64,000 nucleotides of DNA, taken from positions 975,275 through 1,039,274 of the forward strand of contig NZ_CANMQT010000002.1 in NCBI RefSeq assembly GCF_947500065.1, read 5' to 3'. The notes under the pieces are model-generated. The model was not told the DNA's origin. It made no database searches and saw only the letters and a list, made by a program, of their open reading frames with translations. Position 1 is the first letter of the stretch. Every line of letters starts with the position of its first letter. Of this stretch, positions 15,961 to 25,176 are shown piece by piece. Made by a program: the position numbers and the translations under genes. Origin of the DNA: an uncultured Aquimarina sp. Lineage in GTDB: Bacteria > Bacteroidota > Bacteroidia > Flavobacteriales > Flavobacteriaceae.

Positions 15961-16986
15961 ATGCGAAAGATTACATTGTTTGTTTTTTTATTCATTTCTG
16001 TGTTCGAAATAATCGGACAAGATAAGAAAGAGGTAAAGCAATTAGATTCTATACAGGTTCGTTTAACTAGGTCATTAGATCGTTTACTTCAAGATACACC
16101 TAAAGAATTAAATATAATTGTACTAAAAGATCTTTTAAAAAAACTAAGCCCTAAACCAGTTAAAAAACCTCACATAGGGTGGAAATCTTTTGGTAAGTTT
16201 TCTTTTTTCTTCAATCAATCTGCTTTTAATTACGATTGGCAAGGTGGTGGAACATCTAATGTTGCTAGTAATATTGCTCTTAACTATGAGTTTAATTACA
16301 AAAAAAATAGTTTAACCTGGGATAATAAAATTTTGGCTGATTATGGTCTTACCTTTTTGAAAGGAGAAAATTTTGCTCGTAAAACCAACGATCGAATAGA
16401 ACTTAATTCCCGATTGGGACAACGAATTGGTGAAAGTTTCTGGAACTATTCTCTTTTTGTCAATTTCAGATCTCAGTTTGCTAAAGGATATAGTTTTAGT
16501 AAAGATCCAGATACTGATGAAACTATTCGTACAGAAGAAACTCATTTCTTTTCTCCTGCTTTTATTCAAATTGGTCCAGGATTGCTTTGGAAAAAAGGTG
16601 ATAATTATAACATCAATATTGCTCCAGTAACTTCACGTATGATTTTTGTAGATGATCAGTTTACTACCATTCCTGATTATGAGGATGGGGATTATTTTGG
16701 AGTAGATGCAGGCAAGAGTTCCCGATTTGAATTTGGTGGATCTTTATCTGCATATACTAAGTTCCAGGTAGTAAAAAATATCACTATGGAAAACACTCTA
16801 AACCTATACTCTAACTACATAGAAGACCCATACAATGTAGATATTGATTATACGTTAAACCTAAACCTAGTCGTCAATAAATACATTTCCGGAAGTTTTG
16901 TCTTTCAGGCAATCTATGATGACAATGCTACAAGTGGATTTCAGATACGAGAAGTAATCGGATTAGGTCTTAATTATGAGTTTTGA
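15961..16986 (+). CDS. DUF3078 domain protein, paralogue of the gene at 14375
   Basis: A 341-residue secreted protein with a signal peptide ending near IIGQ. Compared with its paralogue it has an extra ~45-residue N-terminal segment (about residues 20-65, rich in Leu, Lys and Gln) before the common core GWKSFGKFSFFFNQSAFNYDW-Q-GGGTSN. The core then matches block by block (LTWDNKILADYGL, FSPAFIQIGPGLLWKKGDN, NLYSNYIEDPYNVDIDYTLN, IYDDN) and ends GLNYEF, an outer-membrane-barrel style terminus. An upstream ATG at 15949 would add four residues. Its own promoter precedes it. Function unknown. Confidence 0.85.
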   Translation: MRKITLFVFLFISVFEIIGQDKKEVKQLDSIQVRLTRSLDRLLQDTPKELNIIVLKDLLKKLSPKPVKKPHIGWKSFGKFSFFFNQSAFNYDWQGGGTSNVASNIALNYEFNYKKNSLTWDNKILADYGLTFLKGENFARKTNDRIELNSRLGQRIGESFWNYSLFVNFRSQFAKGYSFSKDPDTDETIRTEETHFFSPAFIQIGPGLLWKKGDNYNINIAPVTSRMIFVDDQFTTIPDYEDGDYFGVDAGKSSRFEFGGSLSAYTKFQVVKNITMENTLNLYSNYIEDPYNVDIDYTLNLNLVVNKYISGSFVFQAIYDDNATSGFQIREVIGLGLNYEF

Positions 16987-16997
16987 TGTTTTTCTAA

Positions 16998-18206
16998 TTA
17001 CTCCTCTACAAACTCGGGATATAAAAAATTATTATAAGGAAAACGAGTAACGTGTATGTCTCTTACTTCTTGATATACTCTTTTCCTAAACGTATCTATA
17101 TTTTCTTTATTGATAGCAGATATAAACAATGCGTTGTCTCCTATTCTACTCATCCAGGTTTGCTTCCATTCCTCTAGTGTATAATGTATTTCCGTTCTTT
17201 CTGTTGTTAGATCATCTTCATCAATAGTTTCATGCTTATAAGCATCAATCTTATTAAAAACCATGATAACTGGTTTATCAAGACTATCAATTTCTTCCAA
17301 AATCTTACTCACAGAATCAATATGATCTTCAAACTGAGGATGTGATATATCCACTACATGTAGCAATAAATCAGCTTCTCGCACCTCATCTAATGTACTT
17401 TTAAAACTTTCTACTAACTGCGTAGGTAACTTTCTTATAAACCCTACCGTATCACTTAATAAAAACGGAAGGTTCCCGATTACTACTTTTCTTACAGTAG
17501 TATCCAGTGTTGCAAAAAGTTTATTCTCTGCAAAAACATCACTTTTGGCAATCACATTCATTAATGTAGATTTACCTACATTGGTATACCCTACTAGCGC
17601 TACACGTACTAATTTACCGCGATTACCTCGCTGAGTAGCCATCTGTTTATCAATTGTCAGTAGTTTTTTCTTCAATAAAGAAATACGATCTCTAACAATA
17701 CGACGGTCAGTTTCAATCTCTGTTTCACCAGGGCCACGCATACCAATACCACCTCGTTGACGTTCTAAATGCGTCCATAACCCAGTTAATCGTGGTAAAT
17801 AATATTGACATTGAGCCAATTCAACCTGAGTTCTAGCATAACTTGTCTGAGCACGCTGAGCAAAAATATCAAGGATCAAGTTGGTACGATCGATGATCTT
17901 AGCTTTTAGAATACGTTCAATATTACGTTGTTGTCCGGGAGTTAATTCATCATCAAAAACCACTGTTCCAATATCATGCTGTTCTACATATGCCAGCACT
18001 TCTTCCATTTTACCAGATCCGATAAACGTTTTAGGATTAGGTACATCCATCTTTTGGGTAAATCGTTTTACCACTTCTCCACCAGCTGTATACGTAAGAA
18101 ATTCTAATTCATCCAAAAATTCAGTAAGCTTATCTTGATCCTGATTTTTGGTAATAATCCCTATTAAAACTGCTTTTTCGTATACTGTTTCTTCCTTTTC
18201 TATCAT
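16998..18206 (-). CDS. hflX: Ribosome-associated GTPase HflX
   Basis: A 402-residue HflX. The N-terminal domain includes the glycine-rich linker RQRGGIGMRGPGETEIETDRR, which is diagnostic, followed by the GTPase domain with P-loop GYTNVGKST (about residues 203-211), DTVGF (G3) and NKID (G4). HflX splits or rescues stalled 70S ribosomes under stress. The length is typical. It converges tightly with the DUF3078 gene, with only 11 bp between them. A -7 box TACCTTTG on the minus strand lies at 18364-18371, giving a leader of roughly 150 nt. Confidence 0.96.
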   Translation of the reverse strand: MIEKEETVYEKAVLIGIITKNQDQDKLTEFLDELEFLTYTAGGEVVKRFTQKMDVPNPKTFIGSGKMEEVLAYVEQHDIGTVVFDDELTPGQQRNIERILKAKIIDRTNLILDIFAQRAQTSYARTQVELAQCQYYLPRLTGLWTHLERQRGGIGMRGPGETEIETDRRIVRDRISLLKKKLLTIDKQMATQRGNRGKLVRVALVGYTNVGKSTLMNVIAKSDVFAENKLFATLDTTVRKVVIGNLPFLLSDTVGFIRKLPTQLVESFKSTLDEVREADLLLHVVDISHPQFEDHIDSVSKILEEIDSLDKPVIMVFNKIDAYKHETIDEDDLTTERTEIHYTLEEWKQTWMSRIGDNALFISAINKENIDTFRKRVYQEVRDIHVTRFPYNNFLYPEFVEE

Positions 18207-18363
18207 TAGCTATTCCTTCTTCAAACTTATATTATATATCATTCAACTTCCTCAAGTATACTCCAAGTGGAAATTGGGTCCTGCTATAAGCAGGATAAAC
18301 TCAACTAATTATTTTAAATGCGCTTTATAGGCTTCCTAAATATAGTTTCATTTAATTAATCCA

Positions 18364-18371
18364 CAAAGGTA
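18364..18371 (-). promoter_or_regulatory. -7 box for hflX
   Basis: Read on the minus strand the sequence is TACCTTTG (TAnnTTTG), about 160 bp before the hflX start. The leader region also holds a small perfect hairpin TCCTGCT/AGCAGGA (18279-18295). Confidence 0.45.
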
Positions 18372-18427
18372 CAATATTGTCTGCATTTGAATTTGTACAT
18401 TAGATGTTTACAACAAATTTTTATTGA

Positions 18428-19399
18428 ATGTCTTCAAAGCTTTATTTTAAAAAGAAACATACGAATCTACATACAGTTGCTTTTTACAACTTAGAAAACC
18501 TATTTGATACCAAAGATGACCCTAATACCTTAGATGATGATTTCTTGCCAGACTCAGAAAAGCGATGGAATAAAAAAAGGTATGAAAAGAAGCTATTTAA
18601 GCTTGGGACAGCAATTTCTAACATTGGATTTGCCAAAACTGGAAAAGCTCCGGTCATTTTAGGTGTTGCTGAAGTTGAAAATAAAGCTGTTTTAGAAGAT
18701 TTAGCCAAAACTAAGCACTTGGTTAACAAAAACTACGGTATCGTTCATCACGAGTCTCCGGATGAACGTGGAATAGATGTTGGGCTTCTATATCAAAAAG
18801 AAAATTTCACAGTTATAAATTCAGAAAGTGTTCAGGTACTAGTCAATAATGAATATGGGGAAAGAGATTTCACTCGGGATATTTTATGGGTAACCGGAAC
18901 TTTGCATAAAGAAGAAATTCACATTTTAGTGAATCATTGGCCCTCTCGCAGAGATGGAGCCGAATCTACTTCCTACAAGCGAATTGCTGCCGCTGATAAA
19001 AATCGAGAAGTTATACGTCAAATTATGGATAAGGATCCCGAAGCAAAAATCATTGTAATGGGTGACTTTAATGATGATCCTAATAGCGAAAGTGTAAGAA
19101 AGCACCTAGTGTCTCATGATTTTTATAATCCTATGGAAAGACTACATACACGCTATCAAGGAACACTAAATTATAAAAGTCAATGGAATTTATTTGACCA
19201 GATTATTTTCAGCAACAATTTTCACAAATATGAAGAAGCAACCCATAGCTTTTCTGAAGCTAATATATTTGATGATAGTTTTTTAAAAATCCATAAAGGT
19301 AGATATAAAGGGAATCCTTTTAGAACCTATACAGGAAGAAAGTATAGAGGAGGATATAGCGACCACTTTCCTGTATATGTTCATCTAAAACATAATTAA
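18428..19399 (+). CDS. Endonuclease/exonuclease/phosphatase family protein (cytoplasmic or leaderless)
   Basis: A 323-residue EEP-superfamily hydrolase. Active-site blocks are FYNLENLFDT (Asn, residues 19-28), GVAEVENKAVLEDL (metal-binding Glu), HESPDERGIDVGLLY, LVNHWPSRRDG (His and Asn), MGDFNDDPNS (catalytic Asp/Asn), and a C-terminal GGYSDHFPVYV (general-base His). No signal peptide is visible, unlike its paralogue at 25177-26232. These enzymes cut phosphodiester or phosphomonoester bonds in DNA, RNA, lipids or nucleotides. Substrate unknown. Confidence 0.9.
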   Translation: MSSKLYFKKKHTNLHTVAFYNLENLFDTKDDPNTLDDDFLPDSEKRWNKKRYEKKLFKLGTAISNIGFAKTGKAPVILGVAEVENKAVLEDLAKTKHLVNKNYGIVHHESPDERGIDVGLLYQKENFTVINSESVQVLVNNEYGERDFTRDILWVTGTLHKEEIHILVNHWPSRRDGAESTSYKRIAAADKNREVIRQIMDKDPEAKIIVMGDFNDDPNSESVRKHLVSHDFYNPMERLHTRYQGTLNYKSQWNLFDQIIFSNNFHKYEEATHSFSEANIFDDSFLKIHKGRYKGNPFRTYTGRKYRGGYSDHFPVYVHLKHN

Positions 19400-19840
19400 G
19401 TCTCTTGCTTTTAATATAGATACGTAGTTCCCATAGAAAAATACCCAATAAACACCTTTCTTATACAAAGGGATTTCACTTTGCAAACATAGGTGATATA
19501 CCCCTTTTTGTTCTAGCGACAAACCCTTTAAAAAACAGTAACACCCTGTTTTTCAATTCATTGTTTTGCGGAAATTTCCGCAAAACTGTTTTCTTCTTTT
19601 GCAGATTATAAACCCTATTCTACTTTTGACTCAGAGTTTATAAGAAAACATTTATAACTCTAATTTCACTCGTATGATACGATTGATTATAAAGATCATC
19701 CATCTATAGGATTAGAAATACAACTGGCGCCAAAAGTAGTTTCTACAACAATAATCTCTCTATACTACACTGTGAAAATCAGGATGCATTAGCATCCAAA
19801 AACTAAACATATCAATTTAATTATTCTAAAAAACCAAACA
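19400..19840. other. Intergenic region with a large perfect palindrome
   Basis: This 441-bp gap holds a 24-bp perfect palindrome (19563-19586) and a small hairpin GGATGC/GCATCC (19782-19797). A 42-codon frame without a start codon (19664-19792, containing HPSIGLEIQLAP) may be a gene remnant or chance. No tRNA or known RNA is recognised. Confidence 0.4.
19563..19586. repeat. 24-bp perfect palindrome
   Basis: Arms read GTTTTGCGGAAA outward-in, and the whole 24 bp equals its own reverse complement. A T-rich run follows on the plus strand. It could be the terminator of the nuclease gene 164 bp upstream, or a protein-binding site. Confidence 0.8.
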
Positions 19841-20569
19841 ATGAAAAAATTATTTTATGCATTACCAATCATAGGTTTATTGTTCTTTACATCTTGTGAT
19901 AAAGATGAATCTAACGAAGTCATGGACGAATCAGCGGTAACATCAGAGTTTTCTTTGAAAAGTATCTATGATTTTCATAAAGATATTACCATTACTTCGG
20001 ACGAAGGAAGTACAGGAACTGTTAGAGTCTATGCCAATGATGAAAATTCTTTAGCAGATTACTCTAGTGAAAACCTAACTTTAATGGAAATCAATCAGAA
20101 TGAAACCTTAAAACAAAGTTTAATTCGCCATAACAAACTTGATCTAACACAACCTGATACAGATGAGGATATTGATGATCAAAAAAGTGATTCATTTGAA
20201 GAAAATGGTGCCGATATTGCTTTTGAATTAGTTGCGCTTACTAAAGCTAATTCTGCATCAAAATATGCCATCAACTTTAATCATCCACAAAACGATTATG
20301 CTAAAGCTAGCTGGGGATATTATACACACTATAGCTCTGTTAATCAAGCTCAAATAGCTGAGATCGCTAGACATAATTTCTGGAGAAAAGTGTATTATGG
20401 TCTTAAGTATAAAGCATATAGCAACAGCAGTTGGGCAACTATCCAAAATGAATGGAGGTTGATTAAGAACAATCAAAGTTTTTCTCATACTAAGAACCCT
20501 TGCTATCAATTTAGAATGCGAGTAAAAACAAAAAAGAATAGTGCTTATTCAGTAACTTTTGATTACTAA
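19841..20569 (+). CDS. Hypothetical lipoprotein
   Basis: A 242-residue protein with a lipobox at Cys19 (FFTSC) and an acidic linker. The first half is charged and low in aromatic residues. The second half (from about residue 150) is rich in aromatic residues, Asn and Ser, with ASWGYYTHYSSVNQ and NPCYQFRMRVKTKK segments, and may be a small beta domain that binds a ligand. I do not recognise a family. It has its own spacer upstream and a shared terminator downstream with the converging DUF5689 gene. Confidence 0.75.
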   Translation: MKKLFYALPIIGLLFFTSCDKDESNEVMDESAVTSEFSLKSIYDFHKDITITSDEGSTGTVRVYANDENSLADYSSENLTLMEINQNETLKQSLIRHNKLDLTQPDTDEDIDDQKSDSFEENGADIAFELVALTKANSASKYAINFNHPQNDYAKASWGYYTHYSSVNQAQIAEIARHNFWRKVYYGLKYKAYSNSSWATIQNEWRLIKNNQSFSHTKNPCYQFRMRVKTKKNSAYSVTFDY

Positions 20570-20589
20570 TATAATATACTAGAAACAAA

Positions 20590-20620
20590 AAACTCCCTGA
20601 AGAATGTCTTCAGGGAGTTT
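20590..20620. terminator. Bidirectional terminator, lipoprotein / DUF5689
   Basis: Perfect 14-bp arms (20590-20603 and 20607-20620), core CTCCCTGAAGA, 3-nt loop, with A-rich and T-rich flanks between two converging genes. Confidence 0.92.
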
Positions 20621-20645
20621 AATTATTTTGATTTATTATCTAAAG

Positions 20646-22067
20646 TTAGTTAGCATCAATACTAATCTCATCTAACTCATACGTTCCATCGAAACCTTCA
20701 TCTCCACTTCCTGTATATCTAAAAGCAATATATATAGTACCTGTCTCACAAGATAAGTCTACATTACCAGACTCGATCCAGTCTCCAAAATTATCACTGT
20801 CCTGAACTATTGTAGCATCAGGAAATATTCCCCACGTTGCAGCTGCAATATTAGCTTCAGTTCCATCCCAATCTCTAGAAAACAAAACATCCATTTCGCT
20901 ACCATCAGAAAAACTGTTAGACGTTTGGAACCTAAAAGTCTCTCCATCCTGAGCGTCTAAATCAATCTGAGGTGTAATCAACCAAGCTATGGTACTATCA
21001 TCTCCAGATCTAAAAGAACCTGCTCTTGCAGAAACTCCTAAAGAACCATTGCTTCCTCCAGAACTCCAAGCTTCCCAACCTTCTGTTCCTGCTTGGATGT
21101 AATTAGTCCATCCATTTCCAGAAATAAGAGAGTTTGTACTTTGAGTTTCGAAATCATCAGAGAACAAATTCGTGTTTCCTATTACACTTGCTAATCCACA
21201 AGAAATTTCTTCTGGATCACAGCGATCTCCATTATCAAATGCTAAACCTGTAGGGTCATTTAATACTAAATTAAATTCATCTCCAAAGAAGTTTTTCGTT
21301 AAAACTCCTTCAAAACTTCCTTGTTGATTTGGTAATTGTAATCCTTTAAAATCTGCAAAAGTACTTGTGCTTAAAATCGCTGTTGCTCCATTATCACAAC
21401 TCTCTAAGTTTCTTTCTCCATCAAAATCATCACTTGCCTCTCCAGCAAAAGTTAGTGGATTATCTCCTAGTACATCATTTCTATTAAACTGTACATTGTT
21501 AATCTTAACATATAAGTTAGTAAGATCATCAGAAAAATCAGAGATCGCAATTTCTAAAGGAGTAATAGCAGCTACCTCTGCAGATCTTATGATTACTTCT
21601 TCTTGAGAAAATGATGGTATTTGATCTACTTCTGTACCCGCTAGCACTCCTAAAGTAGCAACTCCATTTTCGATACCAGCTGACAACCCTTCAAGTTTAA
21701 TAAACACTTTTCTTCCAAATTCATATGAAGTAAATAAAGGGTTAACATCTATTAAAACTCTAATTCCTGCAGTTGGACTCTCTGCCTTATCTTGTATAAC
21801 AAGTTCTTCGAAAAAATTACCTGCTTTATCACTTGATACTACATACCCAGACATAAACTTATCTGAATCTTCAAAATTTACTGCATCGCCATTAGCTTGC
21901 CCTATTTCTCCTAATACACTTCCTACATCAACAATTAGGTTAGCATCAATATTTGGCTCCTCAATATTAAGTCCAGGAGTCTGAAAATCGTCGTCTTGTA
22001 CACAAGCAGTAAATGTCACTGCCAAAACCAAAACGCTTATTAGTTTTTTTAAATTAATTGAATTCAT
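20646..22067 (-). CDS. DUF5689 lipoprotein with C-terminal choice-of-anchor J-like domain
   Basis: Starting from the ATG at 22067 gives 473 residues with a lipobox (TFTAC, Cys22); an alternative ATG at 22097 would put 10 extra residues ahead of the leader and overlap the receptor stop codon by one base. The N-terminal half (about residues 50-270) matches DUF5689: GYVVSSDKAGNFFEELVIQDK, GIRVLID, GRKVFIKLEGLSAG. The C-terminal part (from about 300) matches the choice-of-anchor J type: FETQSTNSLISGNGWTNY and a jelly-roll ending in DEISIDAN. It follows the TonB-dependent receptor gene and is surely its partner, probably as a surface-exposed substrate-binding lipoprotein. Confidence 0.87.
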   Translation of the reverse strand: MNSINLKKLISVLVLAVTFTACVQDDDFQTPGLNIEEPNIDANLIVDVGSVLGEIGQANGDAVNFEDSDKFMSGYVVSSDKAGNFFEELVIQDKAESPTAGIRVLIDVNPLFTSYEFGRKVFIKLEGLSAGIENGVATLGVLAGTEVDQIPSFSQEEVIIRSAEVAAITPLEIAISDFSDDLTNLYVKINNVQFNRNDVLGDNPLTFAGEASDDFDGERNLESCDNGATAILSTSTFADFKGLQLPNQQGSFEGVLTKNFFGDEFNLVLNDPTGLAFDNGDRCDPEEISCGLASVIGNTNLFSDDFETQSTNSLISGNGWTNYIQAGTEGWEAWSSGGSNGSLGVSARAGSFRSGDDSTIAWLITPQIDLDAQDGETFRFQTSNSFSDGSEMDVLFSRDWDGTEANIAAATWGIFPDATIVQDSDNFGDWIESGNVDLSCETGTIYIAFRYTGSGDEGFDGTYELDEISIDAN

Positions 22068-22096
22068 TTTATAATATTTTTTTGTTGTGTTCATCA

Positions 22097-25051
22097 TTAA
22101 AATCTTACGTATACATTAAGGTAGTACGAAGTACCAAATCCATAAAAATATCTCGGACCAAAAACAGGTGTTTCACGTTGAGATTCTTCCAAAGCTAGTC
22201 TGTAATTACCATTTCTAGCTTGCTCAAAACCTCCTGTTTGATATTGCTTGTCAAAAATATTATTAATAGTAGCAAAAAATCCAATATAATAATCTTTTAC
22301 TCTCCAGGACTTACCTCCTACTGCATTCACCAGTATATAATCGTCAAATTGCTCTTGTCTTAATAAATCTCTTGCAATACTCTCATCATAGTCATTAAAT
22401 GGTAAGCCATCTACATCCTGATTAAAGTTTGATGTTCTTGCAAAAGGACTCACATCAATATACGCATTAGAGAAATAATTCGCTGTAGTACCAAACCACC
22501 AGAAATTAGGATCTCTATACTCAAAACCTAATTGAGCTGCATTTTGGGGACCACCTGCAATACGATAATCTTTTAGTGCAGATTTACCTTCATAACGAGT
22601 ACCTTGTAGTCCTTCCGTAATTTGTTCTCCTAGGAATGAGCTACTCGTACTTGCTAAAAATAAGTCAGGATTATTATCATATGTAAACTGTCCAATTGCT
22701 GCCGCACCTTTAAGCTTTATTGTTGGCGTTATTTGATATTCTATTCCTAATTCTGCTCCAAAATGTTGTTTATCTATTCCTGTAAGTATTTCCTGAACAA
22801 AACCTGCATCAGATCCAGAAATTGCCTGCGTAAAGAAAAACGATATATCAGTCGCGTCCTCAATTTTAGTATAATATCCTGTAACTCTTGCTTTCAGTTT
22901 AGGTGTTCTTAGAATATAACCAACATCTATAGATTGCACTTTTTCACTTTCCTGAGTACCAGGAATTGATTGTTCTGCTTCTATTAATTGTGCAATTGTT
23001 CTGTTGTTTTGTCTTGAGTTTGCAAAAGAGTTACGAATTGTTGGTGCTTTTGTAAAATACGTTCCATGAACATCAATAAGATTACGTCCGTTAATCTTAT
23101 AAGTAAATCCACCTTTGGCACCATAGTTAGTAAAATCCAATTTATCACTTTTCCCAAAAGATCCTAAACGTCCTTCACCAGGAAAATATCCGTTTTCGAA
23201 TAAACCTGTTCTTTGATAGGTAGTTTGAGAAACATTTCCTCCTAAAAAGAAATCAATTTTACTAGTTTTAAACTGTGCCTGAGCAAAACCACTTATAACA
23301 TCAGCATCAATCTCAAAATTATAATCATATCGATCACCAACACCAACGATTCGGTTACGATTACGCAAATCACTTTGTGCTCTGTCAGCTAATTCTTCTG
23401 GAGTAAAACCTAGATCCACTGGTACATCATTATCAATGTTGGTTCCAAAAGAATCTACATCCAAAAATCCTGTTCCTCCCAAAAGATCAATTACCTCTGC
23501 AAAGTTTTCGCTTTTTAAGGTTCTGTAATTAACAGCTCCATTAATACTGATATTATCCGTTATCTGGCTATTTAAAATTGAGTTAAAGCTCCATTGTGTA
23601 TCATCAGTTCTATCTTCATACAAAATATAAGTAGCATTAAGTCCTTGCGCAGCACTTAATTGATTGGCTTGTATCAATTGGTTCCAGTTTAACTGACCAT
23701 CTCTTACAAACGCTTGTTGTGCTAAGAAAGCATTCTGAAAGTCAAGAGTAGTAGGATTAGGATCATCTAAGAATGAACTAGGCAGGTAACTTTGATGAAT
23801 TGGGTTGGTATCTCTACTAGCTCCTGCTCCTGTATATGTCTCCTGTCCGTTAAAGTTTACTAAGTCCGTTCCTCCGTTATCTAAACGACTATTTCCGATT
23901 TTACCAGTCTGGTAACCAATATTGGTGTTTAAGGTCGTTTTGTCCGTAATATTCCAGTAATGGTTTAACATAAATACTGGTTCTTCTATTTCACGAACTC
24001 TTGAGTTTTTCTTTTCTCCATCAAAATAACCCCAATTCGGATTATATTGTCTTCCTTTTAAATTAAAAACCTCTTCTGTAATCGCAGTAGATCTTCCTCT
24101 TCGGTTTGGTGTATAAAAACTAGTAACATTTATACTATGTTTATCATTGATCTTTTTTTCTACAGCTGCAAAAATTGAATTAGCATCATATAGTGTTCCA
24201 TCTATATAACCTTCATTACCCATTCTACGGGCTAACGAGATCGTATAGGCCCAACCATTGCTCATCAAGCCTGAACTATAGCTAGCCATCATTCTACCTG
24301 TATAACTTCTATTTGATGCTGCATAGGATAATCTACCACCTTGACGATATTGAGAAGCTCTCATTATAATATTTGTCGCTCCAGATAAGTCTCCAAACGT
24401 ATAATCGTTAGCAGCAATTCCCATTGTGAATTCCTGGTTTCGCTGCACATCATTCAGTCCTCCCCAGTTACCCCACTGAGGTCTTCCGTTATTAAGTTTG
24501 TTCATTTCAATCCCATTGATCAACACTTTTGCATTTTCATTACCAAGACCTCTTGGGCGGAAAAACGTAGCGCTAAAATCAAATGCTGCTGCACTAAGAA
24601 ACACATCTCTTGAAGCTTGTAATAGTCCCGAGATATTTGAAGATGCGTCATCATCTCCTTCGTCTAATTCATTGTCAGAAAGGCTAATAGTACCTATCTG
24701 AATTTGTTCTTGATTTACATCATAGTCCAGATCTATAGTTTTTAGATCCAAAACACTTCCTTCGTTAATAATTACCGGATAACGTTTTGTAACATATCCA
24801 TTTTTAGATATTACAGCAATTTGTTCTCCTAAGGGTAATTGTGCATTTCCAAAATCAAATTCTCCCAAAGCATTTGTTGTCGTAGAAACCTCAGTTCCTT
24901 CGATAATAACTAATACCTGCGAAAGATTTTCATTTGAAGATGCGTCAACAATTTTACCCTTTAATCCTGTTTGCTGAGCGTAAGAAACAGCAACAGAACT
25001 TAAAAAAATCATTAAAAAGAATAGATTCTTTTTGAGTTGTGACACTTTCAT
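22097..25051 (-). CDS. TonB-dependent outer-membrane receptor
   Basis: A 984-residue receptor. The signal peptide is MKVSQLKKN...VSYAQ, followed by a carboxypeptidase-regulatory-like domain (GLKGKIVDASSNENLSQVLV; about residues 28-110). A plug domain with RPRGLGNENAKVLINGIEMN lies around residues 165-190. The rest is a 22-strand-type barrel ending in an aromatic strand (YLNVYVRF). Such receptors import ligands across the outer membrane with energy from TonB-ExbBD. The next gene is a DUF5689 lipoprotein, and a secreted EEP-family phosphatase/nuclease gene diverges from it, hinting at a nucleic-acid or phosphate-related substrate. That last point is inference. Confidence 0.93.
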   Translation of the reverse strand: MKVSQLKKNLFFLMIFLSSVAVSYAQQTGLKGKIVDASSNENLSQVLVIIEGTEVSTTTNALGEFDFGNAQLPLGEQIAVISKNGYVTKRYPVIINEGSVLDLKTIDLDYDVNQEQIQIGTISLSDNELDEGDDDASSNISGLLQASRDVFLSAAAFDFSATFFRPRGLGNENAKVLINGIEMNKLNNGRPQWGNWGGLNDVQRNQEFTMGIAANDYTFGDLSGATNIIMRASQYRQGGRLSYAASNRSYTGRMMASYSSGLMSNGWAYTISLARRMGNEGYIDGTLYDANSIFAAVEKKINDKHSINVTSFYTPNRRGRSTAITEEVFNLKGRQYNPNWGYFDGEKKNSRVREIEEPVFMLNHYWNITDKTTLNTNIGYQTGKIGNSRLDNGGTDLVNFNGQETYTGAGASRDTNPIHQSYLPSSFLDDPNPTTLDFQNAFLAQQAFVRDGQLNWNQLIQANQLSAAQGLNATYILYEDRTDDTQWSFNSILNSQITDNISINGAVNYRTLKSENFAEVIDLLGGTGFLDVDSFGTNIDNDVPVDLGFTPEELADRAQSDLRNRNRIVGVGDRYDYNFEIDADVISGFAQAQFKTSKIDFFLGGNVSQTTYQRTGLFENGYFPGEGRLGSFGKSDKLDFTNYGAKGGFTYKINGRNLIDVHGTYFTKAPTIRNSFANSRQNNRTIAQLIEAEQSIPGTQESEKVQSIDVGYILRTPKLKARVTGYYTKIEDATDISFFFTQAISGSDAGFVQEILTGIDKQHFGAELGIEYQITPTIKLKGAAAIGQFTYDNNPDLFLASTSSSFLGEQITEGLQGTRYEGKSALKDYRIAGGPQNAAQLGFEYRDPNFWWFGTTANYFSNAYIDVSPFARTSNFNQDVDGLPFNDYDESIARDLLRQEQFDDYILVNAVGGKSWRVKDYYIGFFATINNIFDKQYQTGGFEQARNGNYRLALEESQRETPVFGPRYFYGFGTSYYLNVYVRF

Positions 25052-25091
25052 TAATTGTTATTTTAGTTAAATATTTAACATTTCTGCCGCG

Positions 25092-25099
25092 CAAAAGTA
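25092..25099 (-). promoter_or_regulatory. -7 box of the TonB receptor promoter
   Basis: On the minus strand the sequence reads TACTTTTG (TAnnTTTG), 40 bp before the receptor start. The divergent nuclease gene shares this 125-bp intergenic region. Confidence 0.55.
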
Positions 25100-25176
25100 C
25101 ATGTTTTAAATAGAAAAGCTAATTTTGGCTCAAAATTTGGAATACATTTTACAATAAGTTAATAATCAATTATATA

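Noticed and set aside
18148..18330. A 60-codon plus-strand frame over the start of hflX
   Set aside because: Most of it is antisense to the hflX N-terminus and the rest is intergenic; no start signal or family.
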